This document shows, piece after piece, positions 27,247-36,370 of a stretch of DNA of 64,000 nucleotides. This DNA comes from Myxococcus terminator_A (lineage in GTDB: Bacteria > Myxococcota > Myxococcia > Myxococcales > Myxococcaceae): NCBI GenBank assembly GCA_049194865.1, contig JBLZWL010000038.1, positions 1 through 64,000 on the forward strand. Reading direction: 5' to 3'. A program made the translations under genes and the position numbers. Position 1 is the stretch's first letter. Each line of letters starts with the position of its first letter. Under the pieces are notes generated by a model. The model was not told where the DNA came from, did no database searches, and was given only the letters and a program-made list of their open reading frames with translations.

Positions 27247-30200
27247 GCCTGACGGAAGCCTGCATCAAGAAGCCGGTCCTCGCCTGGATGATCATGGCGG
27301 CGACCATCGTCTTCGGCATCGTGGCGTCGCAGCGCATCGGCATCAGCCAGTTCCCCGACGTCGACTTCCCCACCATCAACATCAGCGTGACGTGGGAGGG
27401 CGCCAACCCGGAGGCGGTGGAGAGCGACGTCATCGAGCCCATCGAGGAGGCGGTGACGCAGGTGGAGGGCGTCACCAGCATCACCTCCAACGCCCGGCAG
27501 GGCGGCGCCAACATCACGGTGGAGCTGGACCTGTCGCGCAACGTCGACACGGCGCTCGCGGACGTGCAGACGAAGGTGAGCCAGGCGCAGCGCCAGCTCC
27601 CCGAGGACATCGACCCGCCCATCGTCACCAAGACGAACCCGGAGGACCAGCCCATCATCCAGGTGGGTGTGTCCGGGCCCTTCTCGCAGCAGGTGGTGAG
27701 TGACTTCGCGCGCTACCGCGTGAAGGAGAAGCTCCAGACGGTGCCGGGCGTGGGCGAGGTGCAGATCGGCGGCTCGCTGGAGCGCAACGTCCGCATCTGG
27801 GTGGACTCCAGCAAGCTGGACTCGCTGGGCCTCACCGTGATGGACATCACCGCCGCGCTCCAGCGGGAGCACGTGGAGCTGCCAGCGGGGCGCATCGAGA
27901 CGGCCGGCCGGGAAGTCAACGTGCGCGTGCTGGGCGAGGCGTTGGACCTGGAGACGCTGCGCGACATCGTCATCCGGGAGCAGGGCGGTCAGCCGATCTA
28001 CCTGCACGACGTGGCGCTGGTGGAGGACGGCTTCGAGGACATCCGCCGCATGGCGCGGGTGAACGGCACGCCCGCGCAGGGCCTGGGCATCAAGAAGCAG
28101 CGCGGGGCCAACGCGGTGTCCGTGGCGCAGGGCGTGCGCGCGGAGCTGGTGCGCATCCAGAAGGAGGCCCCGGAGGGCATGGACGTGGCGGTGCGCTTCG
28201 ACTCGACGCAGTTCATCGAGGAGAGCGTCCACGAAATCGAGTTCGAGCTGCTCCTGGCCTGCATCCTCACCGCGTTCGTGTGCTGGGTGTTCCTGGGCTC
28301 GCTGTCGAGCACGATGAACGTGGTGCTGGCCATCCCCATGTCGCTGTTGGGGACGGTGGCCGTCATCTACTTCCTGGGCTTCACGCTCAACACCTTCACG
28401 CTGCTGGGGCTGGCACTGGCGGTAGGCATCGTGGTGGATGACGCCATCATGGTGCTGGAGAACATCTTCCGGCACGCGGAGGAGGGGAAGGACCGGGTGC
28501 GCGCCGCGCGCGAGGGCACCGCGGAGATCACCTTCGCCGCGCTGGCGGCGACGATGGCGGTCATCGCCATCTTCCTGCCCGTCGTCTTCATGAAGGGCAT
28601 CATCGGCCGGTTCTTCCTCCAGTTCGGCGTCACGCTCTGCGTGGCGGTGCTGCTGTCGTACGTGGAGGCCATCACCCTGGCGCCGGCGCGGTGCGCGCAG
28701 CTCTTGAAGACCTCGCGCGAGGGCCGCAGCAAGATGGGCGTGTGGGTGGACAAGGGCTTCTCCAAGCTGGAGCGCGCCTATGGCCGGGTGCTGGGCTGGG
28801 CGCTGAAGCGGCCCTGGCGGGTGCTGGGCGCGGCGGTGGTGATTCTCGCCGCCAGCGTGTTCGCGTTCCGCGCGCTGCCGGGCGAGTTCGTCCCGTCGCA
28901 GGACCAGAGCCGGTTGATGGTCCGCCTGCAGACGGCGGTGGGCAGCAGCCTGGAGGAGTCGAATCAGATCTTCCAGCGGGCGGAGGCCTTCGCCTCTTCG
29001 CGTCCGGAGGTGCTCAGCGTCTTCGCGGTGGTGGGCGGAGGCGGTGGCAACACGAGCGCGAACGGCGGCTTCATGATGTTGACGCTGAAGCCACCCGACG
29101 AGCGCATGCCGCAGTCGGAGTTCCAGCAGATCCTCCGCAAGGAGCTCAACAGCTACCCGGGCCTGCGCGCGGTGGTGCAGGACCTGTCGCAGGCGGGCTT
29201 CACGGCGCAGCGCGGGTTCCCGGTGGAGTTCAGCGTGCGTGGCTCGGACTGGGACCAGCTGGTCAAGGCGAGCCAGGAGATGCGCGAGAAGGTCCAGGCG
29301 AGCGGAAAGGTGGTGGACGTGGACACCGACTACCAGCTCGGCATGCCGGAGCTGCGCATCACCCCGGACCGGGCCCGCGCGGCGGACCTGGGGGTGCCCA
29401 TCCAGGCGGTGGCGACGACCATCAACGCGCTCGTCGGTGGCGTGCGCGTGGGCAAGTACAGCACCGGAGGCCGGCGCATCGACGTGCGCATGCGCCTGCT
29501 GGCCGGGCAGCGCTCGCGTCCCGAGGACCTGGCGATGCTCAAGGTCCGCACGGCGAGCGGCGCGCTGGTGCCCCTGTCGTCGCTGGTGACGCAGGAGGAG
29601 CGGCCGGCGTTGCAGGCCATCACCCGGAGAGACCGCGAGCGCGCCATCAGCATCTTCGCCAACGTGGCGCCGGGCTCCAGTCAGGAAGAAGCGCTGGCCA
29701 CGGTGGAGCGGCTGGCGAAGGACCTGCCGGGGGGAGTGCGCGTGGTGCCGGGCGGCGCGAGCGTGGCGTTCCGCGACTCGATGAGCAGCCTGTTCTTCGC
29801 GCTCTTCCTGGGGATTGGCGTCGCGTACATGGTGCTGGGGGCGCAGTTCAACTCGTTCCTGCACCCCGTCACGGTGCTCACGATTCTGCCGCTGTCGGTG
29901 GCGGGCGCGGCCTTCGCGCTGTTGGGCACGGGTAGCACGCTGAACATCTTCAGCATGATTGGCTTGTTGCTGCTGATGGGCATCGTGAAGAAGAACTCCA
30001 TCATCCTGGTGGACTATGCGCTCCAGCAGCGGGAGCTGGGGTTGGACGCGGTGGAGTCGATGCAACGCGCCGGCCCTGTGCGCCTGCGGCCGATTCTCAT
30101 GACGTCCACGGCGACGATGATGGCGGCGGTGCCGGCGGCGCTGGCGCTGGGCGCGGGCAGCGAGACTCGCGCCCCTATGTCCATCGCCGTGCTGGGGGGC

Positions 30201-30377
30201 CTGTCCGTCTCCACGGTGCTCAGCCTGGTGGTGGTGCCGGCCTTCTATGTGGTCGCCGACCGCATGAAGACGCGGCTGGCCACGTGGCGGGGCAAGCGCC
30301 CGGATGACGAAGCCGGTGGCCCCACGGCGCATGGGCGACCGGATGGTGAGGAGCCTCGTCCAGCGGCGCACGGCTGA
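27243..30377 (+). CDS. RND multidrug efflux permease
   Basis: Inner-membrane proton-driven pump of the AcrB/MexB (HAE1) class, 1044 residues, the expected length. It starts with the typical short cytoplasmic end and first helix (KKPVLAWMIMAATIVFG), has two large periplasmic loops (about 35-330 and 550-860) and twelve membrane helices in two sets. The proton-relay pair is visible as GIVVDDA near 400, and the NKKNSIILVDYA-type motif appears late as VKKNSIILVDYAL. Substrates could be drugs, detergents or secondary metabolites and cannot be predicted. It closes the operon and is followed by a hairpin with a T run. Confidence 0.93.
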   Translation: MSLTEACIKKPVLAWMIMAATIVFGIVASQRIGISQFPDVDFPTINISVTWEGANPEAVESDVIEPIEEAVTQVEGVTSITSNARQGGANITVELDLSRNVDTALADVQTKVSQAQRQLPEDIDPPIVTKTNPEDQPIIQVGVSGPFSQQVVSDFARYRVKEKLQTVPGVGEVQIGGSLERNVRIWVDSSKLDSLGLTVMDITAALQREHVELPAGRIETAGREVNVRVLGEALDLETLRDIVIREQGGQPIYLHDVALVEDGFEDIRRMARVNGTPAQGLGIKKQRGANAVSVAQGVRAELVRIQKEAPEGMDVAVRFDSTQFIEESVHEIEFELLLACILTAFVCWVFLGSLSSTMNVVLAIPMSLLGTVAVIYFLGFTLNTFTLLGLALAVGIVVDDAIMVLENIFRHAEEGKDRVRAAREGTAEITFAALAATMAVIAIFLPVVFMKGIIGRFFLQFGVTLCVAVLLSYVEAITLAPARCAQLLKTSREGRSKMGVWVDKGFSKLERAYGRVLGWALKRPWRVLGAAVVILAASVFAFRALPGEFVPSQDQSRLMVRLQTAVGSSLEESNQIFQRAEAFASSRPEVLSVFAVVGGGGGNTSANGGFMMLTLKPPDERMPQSEFQQILRKELNSYPGLRAVVQDLSQAGFTAQRGFPVEFSVRGSDWDQLVKASQEMREKVQASGKVVDVDTDYQLGMPELRITPDRARAADLGVPIQAVATTINALVGGVRVGKYSTGGRRIDVRMRLLAGQRSRPEDLAMLKVRTASGALVPLSSLVTQEERPALQAITRRDRERAISIFANVAPGSSQEEALATVERLAKDLPGGVRVVPGGASVAFRDSMSSLFFALFLGIGVAYMVLGAQFNSFLHPVTVLTILPLSVAGAAFALLGTGSTLNIFSMIGLLLLMGIVKKNSIILVDYALQQRELGLDAVESMQRAGPVRLRPILMTSTATMMAAVPAALALGAGSETRAPMSIAVLGGLSVSTVLSLVVVPAFYVVADRMKTRLATWRGKRPDDEAGGPTAHGRPDGEEPRPAAHG

Positions 30378-30385
30378 ACACGTAA

Positions 30386-30430
30386 GGCCCTCGGCGGGGA
30401 GCCTGCCTGCCGTGGGCCCTGTCGTGTTTT
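30386..30430 (+). terminator. Rho-independent terminator after the RND operon
   Basis: Stem GGCCC-T-CGGC paired with GCCG-T-GGGCC (one T:T mismatch), loop of 13 nt, followed by CTGTCGTGTTTT. It begins 9 bp past the permease stop. Confidence 0.6.
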
Positions 30431-30575
30431 GGGGACTTCATGACACGGGCGGGGCAGGGGCTGGCGACCTGCCCTCCGCGCGTCCTCCCGCTGAAGCGCG
30501 TGTGCACCATGGCCACCGTGACAGGCACGTCCGTGGATGGGCATGCGAGTCCACGGCGAGCAAGGAGATGACCCC

Positions 30576-31034
30576 ATGGCGCACGAGACCGAGCTTCCTC
30601 CCTCCATCACCCCGGTGAAGGAGCGCGACGAGTCGCTGGACCTCCAGGCGTTCCTCGACGAAATCGGCAACAGCCGCGAGGTCAGCGTCAACAATGTGGA
30701 GGCGCGGGACGCGGCGCACGCGGTGCTCTGCACGCTGGCGCGCCGTCTGTCCGACGGTGAGGACGTGAAGCTGATGCGCGCGCTGGGCAGCGACATCGGC
30801 GCCATCGTCGGGGAGTGCACCATCCTCCGGGGCCCGTCACATGCCCGGCGCATGCACCGCGAAGAGTTCATCTCCGATGTGGCGGACCACCTGAAGATTC
30901 CCGTGGACCAGGCGGACCGGGTGATGAAGGTGGTGTTCACCGCGGTGAGGGACCGCATCCCCGAGGACGAGGTGTCCGCGGTGGCCTCGCAGCTCCCCCC
31001 GGACCTCGCGGACAGCTTCCGCCGACCGGTGTAG
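30576..31034 (+). CDS. DUF2267 family protein
   Basis: A 152-residue soluble protein with the DUF2267 pattern: two halves of mainly helical sequence, LQAFLDEIGNS at the start, AAHAVLCTLARRLSDGED in the middle and HREEFISDVADHLKI near 95-110. The biochemical role of the family is not known. The ATG at 30576 follows AAGGAGATGACCCC; an upstream in-frame ATG has no such site. There is no signal peptide. A perfect hairpin separates it from the convergent peroxidase gene. Confidence 0.8.
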   Translation: MAHETELPPSITPVKERDESLDLQAFLDEIGNSREVSVNNVEARDAAHAVLCTLARRLSDGEDVKLMRALGSDIGAIVGECTILRGPSHARRMHREEFISDVADHLKIPVDQADRVMKVVFTAVRDRIPEDEVSAVASQLPPDLADSFRRPV

Positions 31035-31052
31035 CCAGGGGAGTCGCCGACA

Positions 31053-31080
31053 CCGGGCTTCCCGTCTCCAGGAAGCCCGG
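31053..31080. terminator. Convergent hairpin between DUF2267 and peroxidase genes
   Basis: A perfect 10-bp stem CCGGGCTTCC/GGAAGCCCGG with an 8-nt loop, centred between the two stops. No U tract, but the stem is long and symmetric and can serve both strands. Confidence 0.65.
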
Positions 31081-31095
31081 CGCGGCTCACGGAGT

Positions 31096-31647
31096 TCAGG
31101 CTGCCCTGGTCAGCGCCGCGTCGATGGCCTGGACCAGACGCGGGTCCTCGGCCGTCACGTCCGGGGCGAAGCGGGCGGCGACGCGGCCATCACGGCCGAT
31201 GAGGAACTTCTCGAAGTTCCACTGCACCTCCGGAATCGGATTCGCCTCGATGCCGTAGCCCTTGAGCTTCTGGCGCATCGGCCCTTCGCCGGTGGCGTCG
31301 GGGAAGGCGCTCGTCAGCTCGCGGTAGAGCGGGTGCTTGTTCTCGCCCACGACGGAGATCTTCGAGAACAGCGGGAACTTCACCGCGTACGTCAGGTCGC
31401 AGAAGTCCTTGATCTCCGCCTCGGTGCCCGGCTCCTGGCCCATGAAGTTGTTCGCGGGAAAGCCGAGCACCTCCAGCCCCTGGGCGTGCTTGCTCTCGTA
31501 GAGCTTCTCCAGGCCCTCGTACTGCGGGGTGAGGCCGCACTTGGAGGCGACGTTCACCACCAGCAGCACCTTGCTCTTGAACTGGCCCAGCGTCAGGGCG
31601 GCGCCGTCGATGGACTTCAGAGGGATGTCGTAGAGGTTCTGGCTCAT
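31096..31647 (-). CDS. Glutathione peroxidase family thiol peroxidase
   Basis: A 183-residue cytoplasmic peroxidase that reduces H2O2 or lipid peroxides. The catalytic tetrad is complete: C37 (NVASKCGLT, cysteine in place of selenocysteine), Q71 (FPANNFMGQE), and W143-N144 (WNFEKFL). A further Cys at 83 could resolve the sulfenate, which would suit a thioredoxin-dependent rather than glutathione-dependent reaction, as in most bacterial members. Length is normal. It stands alone on the minus strand with no obvious OxyR site. Confidence 0.92.
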   Translation of the reverse strand: MSQNLYDIPLKSIDGAALTLGQFKSKVLLVVNVASKCGLTPQYEGLEKLYESKHAQGLEVLGFPANNFMGQEPGTEAEIKDFCDLTYAVKFPLFSKISVVGENKHPLYRELTSAFPDATGEGPMRQKLKGYGIEANPIPEVQWNFEKFLIGRDGRVAARFAPDVTAEDPRLVQAIDAALTRAA

Positions 31648-31697
31648 ATGGGCGCAGAGCCTCTTACTTTGGCCCCGCGCCCGTCAATCTCCGCCTT

Positions 31698-32195
31698 TCA
31701 AGGGACAGTCCATCGTCCGAAGTTGAAACGAAGATGAGCCTTTGACGTTTCTGTCGTGTCGCCGCGGGAGGCCCTGTTTCGCAACTTGCGTTTGTCGCTG
31801 TTGCTCAGGTCTCTCCACGGCTCGAATTGGAGCGCGGCTCGAGACCGCCAGAGAACGATGCCCCTCCAGCCACCTTTCAGCGACTGTTCGTGAAGAAATG
31901 AACCCAGCTTCTGAGTGGGCGTCAGGAGTCTCAGGTCCGTGCTGAGCAGAAAGTCGAGAACCGCGGGTTGTCTTGATGCAACGGCTCTTTCGATGGAGCG
32001 CGCGACGACAACGGTTCGCAGGTTCGGGAAGGCATGCTTCGAGAGCATGGCCTTCACTTCGCTCAGGAGTCCCTCGTCGATGGCGCGGTAGAGCTTTTCG
32101 GCGAGTTGCTTCTCACGTGCGGTCGAGAAGAGCCAGAGCGAGACCAATCCACCGAATGGTAGAAGAACCAGGAGCCAATCAGTCAGCGTCTCCAT
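31698..32195 (-). CDS. Hypothetical single-pass membrane protein
   Basis: I do not recognise this 165-residue protein. It begins with one hydrophobic segment (about 7-25, WLLVLLPFGGLVSLWLF), so the rest is probably cytoplasmic. Residues 30-110 are helical with repeated Leu/Ala patterns (AIDEGLLSEVKAML, ERAVASRQPAVLDFLLS) that are compatible with one or two ankyrin-like helix pairs, but the signature is weak. The C-terminus is Arg-rich. Codon use is less GC-biased than in the neighbouring hfl genes. It has about 60 bp on either side and no evident operon partner. Confidence 0.55.
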   Translation of the reverse strand: METLTDWLLVLLPFGGLVSLWLFSTAREKQLAEKLYRAIDEGLLSEVKAMLSKHAFPNLRTVVVARSIERAVASRQPAVLDFLLSTDLRLLTPTQKLGSFLHEQSLKGGWRGIVLWRSRAALQFEPWRDLSNSDKRKLRNRASRGDTTETSKAHLRFNFGRWTVP

Positions 32196-32256
32196 GCGTT
32201 CATCCTACCATTCGGTCGAGAGGGCCTGATGGGAACCCGGGCCAGCGCCCGCGTCC

Positions 32257-33198
32257 CTACTTCTTCGCGCTGCTGCGCAGGTAGCGATAGAACTCGGAGT
32301 CGCTGCCCAGGAAGAGGGACGTGGAGCGGTCCACCACCTGGGGGTAGGCCTCCAGGGTGCGCATGAACTGGTAGAACTCCGGGTCCCTCCCGAAGGCCTC
32401 CGCGTAGATCTTCGTCGCCTCGGCGTCGGCGGTGCCGGTGATCTCCTGGGCCTTGCGGTAGGCCTCGGAGCGGATCTCCTTCAGGTCGCGCTCCCGCTGT
32501 CCGCGGACCTCGGCCGCGCGGCCCATGCCCTCGGAGCGCGAGCGCTCGGCGGTGCGGCGCCGCTCGGAGATCATGCGCTCGAAGACCTTCACCTGGACCT
32601 CGTCGACGTAGTTGATGCGGCGGATCTGCACGTCCACCAGCTCCACGCCGAACTCCTTGACGATCTCCGCCGCGCGGTCGCGAATCTGCCGGGTGAGCTT
32701 GTCGCGCCCCTGGGCGACCTGCTCCAGCGACTCGCCGCGCTCGGCCTCGGTGGTGTACTCGTCGTCCTCGAACGGCCGGTTGGTGGAGCGCACCGCTTCA
32801 ATCAGCGCGAACGAGGCGATGGTGTTGCGCGTCTCGCCGTCGATGATGTCATCGAGTCGGGACTGGGCGTTGCGCTCGTCGCGCAGGCGCTGGAAGAAGC
32901 GCAGCGGGTCCACGATGCGCCAGCGGCCGAAGGTGTCCACCCAGATGTACTTCTTGTCCTTGGTGGGGATCTGGTTCGGGTCTCCGCGCCAGTCGAGCCA
33001 GCGCTTGTCGAAGCGGTTCACCGTGTCGACGAAGGGCTGCTTGAAGTGGAGTCCGGGGTCGGTGATGGACTGGCCCCGGGGCTGACCGAAGCGGGTGATG
33101 ACGGCCTGCTCGTGCTCGCTCAACGTGTACGTGCTGGAGAAGCCCAGCACCACGGCGATGACGGCGACCGCGAGGAGAATCAGTGTGACGCGGCTCAT
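32257..33198 (-). CDS. hflC: HflC, band-7/SPFH membrane protein
   Basis: Partner of HflK in the large inner-membrane complex that surrounds and modulates the FtsH protease. The 313 residues have one N-terminal helix (about 5-22), then the SPFH/band-7 domain (SEHEQAVITRFGQP, GLHFKQPFVDTVNRFDKR) and the long coiled-coil region with Arg/Glu-rich sequence (SERRRTAERSRSEGMGRAAE). Its ATG overlaps the hflK stop by 4 bp (ATGA), so expression is coupled. Length and layout are normal. Confidence 0.93.
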   Translation of the reverse strand: MSRVTLILLAVAVIAVVLGFSSTYTLSEHEQAVITRFGQPRGQSITDPGLHFKQPFVDTVNRFDKRWLDWRGDPNQIPTKDKKYIWVDTFGRWRIVDPLRFFQRLRDERNAQSRLDDIIDGETRNTIASFALIEAVRSTNRPFEDDEYTTEAERGESLEQVAQGRDKLTRQIRDRAAEIVKEFGVELVDVQIRRINYVDEVQVKVFERMISERRRTAERSRSEGMGRAAEVRGQRERDLKEIRSEAYRKAQEITGTADAEATKIYAEAFGRDPEFYQFMRTLEAYPQVVDRSTSLFLGSDSEFYRYLRSSAKK

Positions 33199-34262
33199 CG
33201 CTGGGCCTCCTGCGCCTGCGCTGCACCCGCGGAGGCGGCGTCGGCGCCGTCCATCCGAAGGAGGGGCGTGAAGCCCTTGAGGTTCTCATCCATGACGACC
33301 TTCTGCCCGGCGCCCGTGAGCACCTGGCTGACGGTCTCCAGATACATCCGGCGGCGGGTGACCTCCGGCGCCTTGCGGTACTCGTCGTAGACGCGGGTGA
33401 AGCGCTCGGCCTCGCCCCTGGCGCGGTTGACGCGTTCAATCGCATAACCCTCCGCGGAGCGCAGGGCCTCCTCGGCCTCGCCCTTGGCGCGAGGGATGGC
33501 GCGGTTGCGCTCGGCGTACGCCTCGTTGATGGCGCGCTCCTTCTCCTGGATGGCCTGGTTGACCTCGTTGAAGGACGGCTTGACGGGGTCGGGCGGGTTC
33601 ACGTCCTGGAGGACGACCTGCTGGATGTCCACGCCCGTCTCGTAGCGGTCCGCCAGGTCCTGGAGCAGCAGCTTGGACTGGGTGGCCACCGTCTGGCGGC
33701 CGGTGGTGAGGACCTCGTTGACGGAGTGGTCGCCGACGACGGCGCGCATCGACGCCTCGGAGATGTCGCGGAGCATCCCCTCCACGTTCTTCACCTTGAA
33801 GAGGTACTTGTACGGGTCCTTGATCTTGTACTGGACGATCCACTCCACGACGGCGACGTTGAGGTCACCGGTGAGCATCAGGGACTCGCGCTTCAGATCC
33901 GAAGAGTTGGCGGAGTAGGACGTGTTGCGTGTGCTGACCGACTCGGTGCGGAAGCCGAACTCCGCCTTGAGCTGGCGCTGCACGGGCACCTTGACGATGC
34001 GGTCTATCCAGAACGGCAGCCGGAAGTGCGGGCCCGGTTCCACCGTGCCCACGAAGCGACCGAGCCGGAGGATGACGCCGACCTCGTCGGGCTCCACCTG
34101 CGCGTAGCTGGTGAACAGCCCCACGATTCCGAGCAGCCCCACGGCGCCCAGCAAGAGCCGGCGCCCGAGGCCGCGATTCAGTTGTCGCCGCAGCTCACGC
34201 AGAATGTCCGCGGGGTCCCGACCATCGGGGTCGGGGTTCAATACTCGAGGATCCCATGCCAT
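33195..34262 (-). CDS. hflK: HflK, band-7/SPFH membrane protein
   Basis: The 355-residue partner of HflC. It has a 35-residue cytoplasmic tail, one membrane helix (about 36-54), an SPFH domain (VEPDEVGVILRLGRFVG, GPHFRLPFWIDR) and a C-terminal coiled coil (NEVNQAIQEKERAINEAYAERN is the characteristic region, quoted in part: NEVNQAIQEKERAIN). The N-terminal tail lacks the long Gly/Gln-rich part seen in enterobacterial HflK. Together the pair controls FtsH access to membrane substrates. The first gene of the two-gene unit, it starts at an ATG with only weak ribosome-site sequence before it. Confidence 0.92.
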   Translation of the reverse strand: MAWDPRVLNPDPDGRDPADILRELRRQLNRGLGRRLLLGAVGLLGIVGLFTSYAQVEPDEVGVILRLGRFVGTVEPGPHFRLPFWIDRIVKVPVQRQLKAEFGFRTESVSTRNTSYSANSSDLKRESLMLTGDLNVAVVEWIVQYKIKDPYKYLFKVKNVEGMLRDISEASMRAVVGDHSVNEVLTTGRQTVATQSKLLLQDLADRYETGVDIQQVVLQDVNPPDPVKPSFNEVNQAIQEKERAINEAYAERNRAIPRAKGEAEEALRSAEGYAIERVNRARGEAERFTRVYDEYRKAPEVTRRRMYLETVSQVLTGAGQKVVMDENLKGFTPLLRMDGADAASAGAAQAQEAQR

Positions 34263-34568
34263 CCTTCAGTCTTTGGACTACATAACATCTGGATGCAAGC
34301 GGAACCCGGGCGGCGTGTGAAACGAGCCTGAACGCCTGGTGCTGGGGTGACCCCTCGCTTGCCGAGCGCGCCGTGAGGGTGACGCCCGGCGTCAAGCCCC
34401 ATCGCGGCGGCCGGGCCGTGCCCTTCACCACGCGGCGCAGGTGGCGGAGTTGTTCTGGAACTCCTTTGTGTTTACCCGAGGGGTCGGCTCATCCGTGAAG
34501 GAGTGACCGCTGCGCTCGTCCGAGCCCAGACCGCGCCGGGACGATTGGTGACGTGAACGCCCGCGGGC
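34263..34568. other. Non-coding stretch of about 300 bp upstream of hflK
   Basis: I see no gene here. It holds the hflK promoter region on the minus strand and the tail region of the small minus-strand gene at 34569. One weak inverted repeat, GGAGTT/AACTCC at 34446-34464 with a 7-nt loop, is followed on the plus strand by TTTGTGTTT; since no plus-strand gene precedes it, its meaning is unclear. Confidence 0.5.
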
Positions 34569-34880
34569 CTACCTGACGTCCAGCCGCTCGAGCGTGCGGG
34601 GCGTCGTCGAGTCGCGCTCCGTCGCTCGCGAGGCGTCGTCCCGCGGGCGAGGGACCGCGTCGGTGATGCGCTTGAAGCTCACGGTGATGGTCTTCTCCTC
34701 CTCGCGCGACGCTGTCTGGATTGCGGTGCGGGTCTTGTCGAGCGCTGCGACGAAGTTCGAGAGAGACCTCTTGAATCGTGCCACCCGATCCGACGGCGAT
34801 GCTCCTGAGCCGTAGTCGTGTGACTCGTGGGATGGGGTGGCCTCGACGAGGACTCCGGATTGGGTCGGCGTGGTGCTCAT
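34569..34880 (-). CDS. Small hypothetical protein
   Basis: A 103-residue polar protein beginning MSTTPTQSG, with a strong AGAAGGAGT site in front of the ATG at 34880 that decides the start (the frame is open further upstream). The middle (about 30-75) is predicted helical with Lys/Arg/Glu (VARFKRSLSNFVAALDKT), and the C-terminus is Arg/Thr-rich. No signal peptide, no Cys, no family I recognise. It diverges from the RCC1 gene. Confidence 0.55.
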   Translation of the reverse strand: MSTTPTQSGVLVEATPSHESHDYGSGASPSDRVARFKRSLSNFVAALDKTRTAIQTASREEEKTITVSFKRITDAVPRPRDDASRATERDSTTPRTLERLDVR

Positions 34881-35006
34881 GGATCCGTACTCCTTCTGTC
34901 CCTCAGGTCTAACCGGGGCCGGCTCGCATTGTCGATAGTCGGGGGCTTGCTTTTCTTGCGAGAATCCTGCGGTGCTGGGGGTGGAAGTCATTGCATTGGG
35001 GGGACC

Positions 35007-35513
35007 ATGCAGCCACTTCGCCGGTACACAGACGTAGCGTTAAAGGCCATCTGTTTGTTGAGCGTATTGTTGAGCGCCTCCAGTTGCCTGGAGTTCCATT
35101 CGATAGCGCTGAAGGCGGACCCCGGAAACCTCTGGGCCTGGGGCAACAACGCCGACGGTCAACTCGGCGTGGGCGGCACCTCCCAGGTACTGGTGCCTGC
35201 GCGGGTGCAGGCCCTCTCGAATGTCAGGGTTGTGAAAACCGGACCGAGGCACTCGCTGGCTTTGACGGCGGATGGCCTCGTCTCCTCTTGGGGCGCCAAC
35301 AGCAATGGCCAGCTGGGTATCGGCACCAACACCAGCGTTTCGATACGCATCCAGGTGCCCGGGTTGACTGGCGTGGTGGCCATCCTGGCGGGTGCCCAGC
35401 ACTCCCTCGCCGTGACGGCGGACGGGGTGATGAAGGGCTTTGGCGACAACACCTACGGCCAGCTGGGGACTGGCCTCCCCCTCGTCAGGCTCTCACCGAT
35501 TCAGGTCTTGTGA
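35007..35513 (+). CDS. Short RCC1-repeat protein, probably 3' truncated
   Basis: A 168-residue exported protein: basic start, hydrophobic helix and a possible lipobox (SASSC, not ideal) near residue 27. Three RCC1 propeller blades follow, each with the hallmark W/F-G-x-N-xx-GQLG-x-G (LWAWGNNADGQLGVGG, SSWGANSNGQLGIG, KGFGDNTYGQLGTG). Full RCC1 propellers need about seven blades, and myxobacterial surface proteins of this type are usually several hundred residues. The frame ends abruptly after SPIQVL, exactly where a LysR remnant on the other strand begins (they overlap by 13 bp), so I infer that the gene was cut by a rearrangement. GGGGGG precedes the ATG. Confidence 0.7.
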   Translation: MQPLRRYTDVALKAICLLSVLLSASSCLEFHSIALKADPGNLWAWGNNADGQLGVGGTSQVLVPARVQALSNVRVVKTGPRHSLALTADGLVSSWGANSNGQLGIGTNTSVSIRIQVPGLTGVVAILAGAQHSLAVTADGVMKGFGDNTYGQLGTGLPLVRLSPIQVL

Positions 35514-35707
35514 GGCGTGTACCGCACCGCCGGGTCTTCCAACTGCCGTCGGTAGGCGATGCTCCACGTGCGCTGGGGTGGCCCGGAGCCCAGGCGTCTG
35601 GAGACCCGGTCTCCCCTGAGCAGGTGGGGCGCGCTGAGCCACTCGGCCAGGATGGCGATGCCGAGTCCCGCGCGCGACATCTCGAGGATGGCCTCCGTCA
35701 GCGGCAT
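35501..35707 (-). pseudogene. C-terminal remnant of a LysR-family regulator
   Basis: The 68-codon frame matches the last part of a LysR effector-binding domain: PLTEAILEMSRAGLGIAILA, then SAPHL-x-GDRVSRRL and a W-(S)-IAYRR strand. This is the typical end of MetR-like LysR proteins, which are about 300 residues long; the DNA-binding half is absent and the sequence upstream on this strand (beyond 35707) has no resemblance to it. The end also looks replaced. It is non-functional debris lying against the truncated RCC1 gene. Confidence 0.72.
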
Positions 35708-35862
35708 GTGGCCTGCATTGGAGGCCCCCGGGCCCGCCGCCGGTGGTCGGAGGAGGGCCCGTCAGGGCAGCGCCATGCGCGAAGCCAGGGTGCCGAAGGA
35801 CAGGGCGACACGCGAGGCGAGGTGGGGGCCTGCCATTACGTCACATGAGGTGAAGAACAGTC

Positions 35863-36282
35863 ATGAACCAGAACAAGTCCAGGCAGCGGCGCCGTCGCAA
35901 TCGCGGCATGACGCTCATTGAAATCATGGTGGTCATCACCATCCTCGGCCTCATCGCCGCGGCCGTCGGGGTGGCTGTCATTCCGACGTTGGGCGAGGCG
36001 AGGGAGGACCGGGCCTCGTTGGATATCAAGACCATCGAAACCGCGCTCAAGCTCCACTACTCGAAGACAGGGCGCTTCCCAGACACACAGTCAGGGCTTG
36101 GCGCGTTGGTGGAGAGTCGGACGCTGGAGCAGCTCCCCAAGGACCCGTGGCACAACGACTACGTGTACCTCAACGAGGGAGGCCGGCCCGTCATCATCTC
36201 CTACGGAGCGGACGGCAGCGCGGGGGGTGAGGGAGAGAACGCGGACATCTCCTCCTCGCCCGCGCAATCCCAGAAGGGCTGA
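35863..36282 (+). CDS. gspG: Type II secretion major-pseudopilin-like protein (GspG type), orphan
   Basis: A 139-residue pseudopilin. After a basic leader (RQRRRRNRG) comes the prepilin peptidase site G-MTLIE with the conserved Glu at +5, then the hydrophobic N-terminal helix, and the GspG globular domain with the calcium-site-bearing end (DPWHNDYVYL, ISYGADG). In type II secretion GspG builds the pseudopilus that pushes substrates through the outer membrane. Here no other gsp gene is present, so it is an orphan that must use a system encoded elsewhere. GAGGTGA lies before the ATG at 35863. Confidence 0.87.
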   Translation: MNQNKSRQRRRRNRGMTLIEIMVVITILGLIAAAVGVAVIPTLGEAREDRASLDIKTIETALKLHYSKTGRFPDTQSGLGALVESRTLEQLPKDPWHNDYVYLNEGGRPVIISYGADGSAGGEGENADISSSPAQSQKG

Positions 36283-36370
36283 GGCGGCCCGTCCGATTTG
36301 CACCCGTCGCCCCGAGGCCTGCTAACCTGGAATGGCAATACAGTCAGGAAGCTCATTCCAGGAGGAACGC

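Noticed and set aside
26898..30371. 1157-codon open frame antisense to the RND permease
   Set aside because: The composition is His/Arg/Leu-rich low complexity with no motif, as expected of the antisense frame of a GC-rich gene, while the plus strand encodes a complete permease.
34446..34464. Intrinsic terminator
   Set aside because: The stem is only 6 bp of mixed composition and there is no plus-strand gene in front of it, so I left it as a weak inverted repeat.
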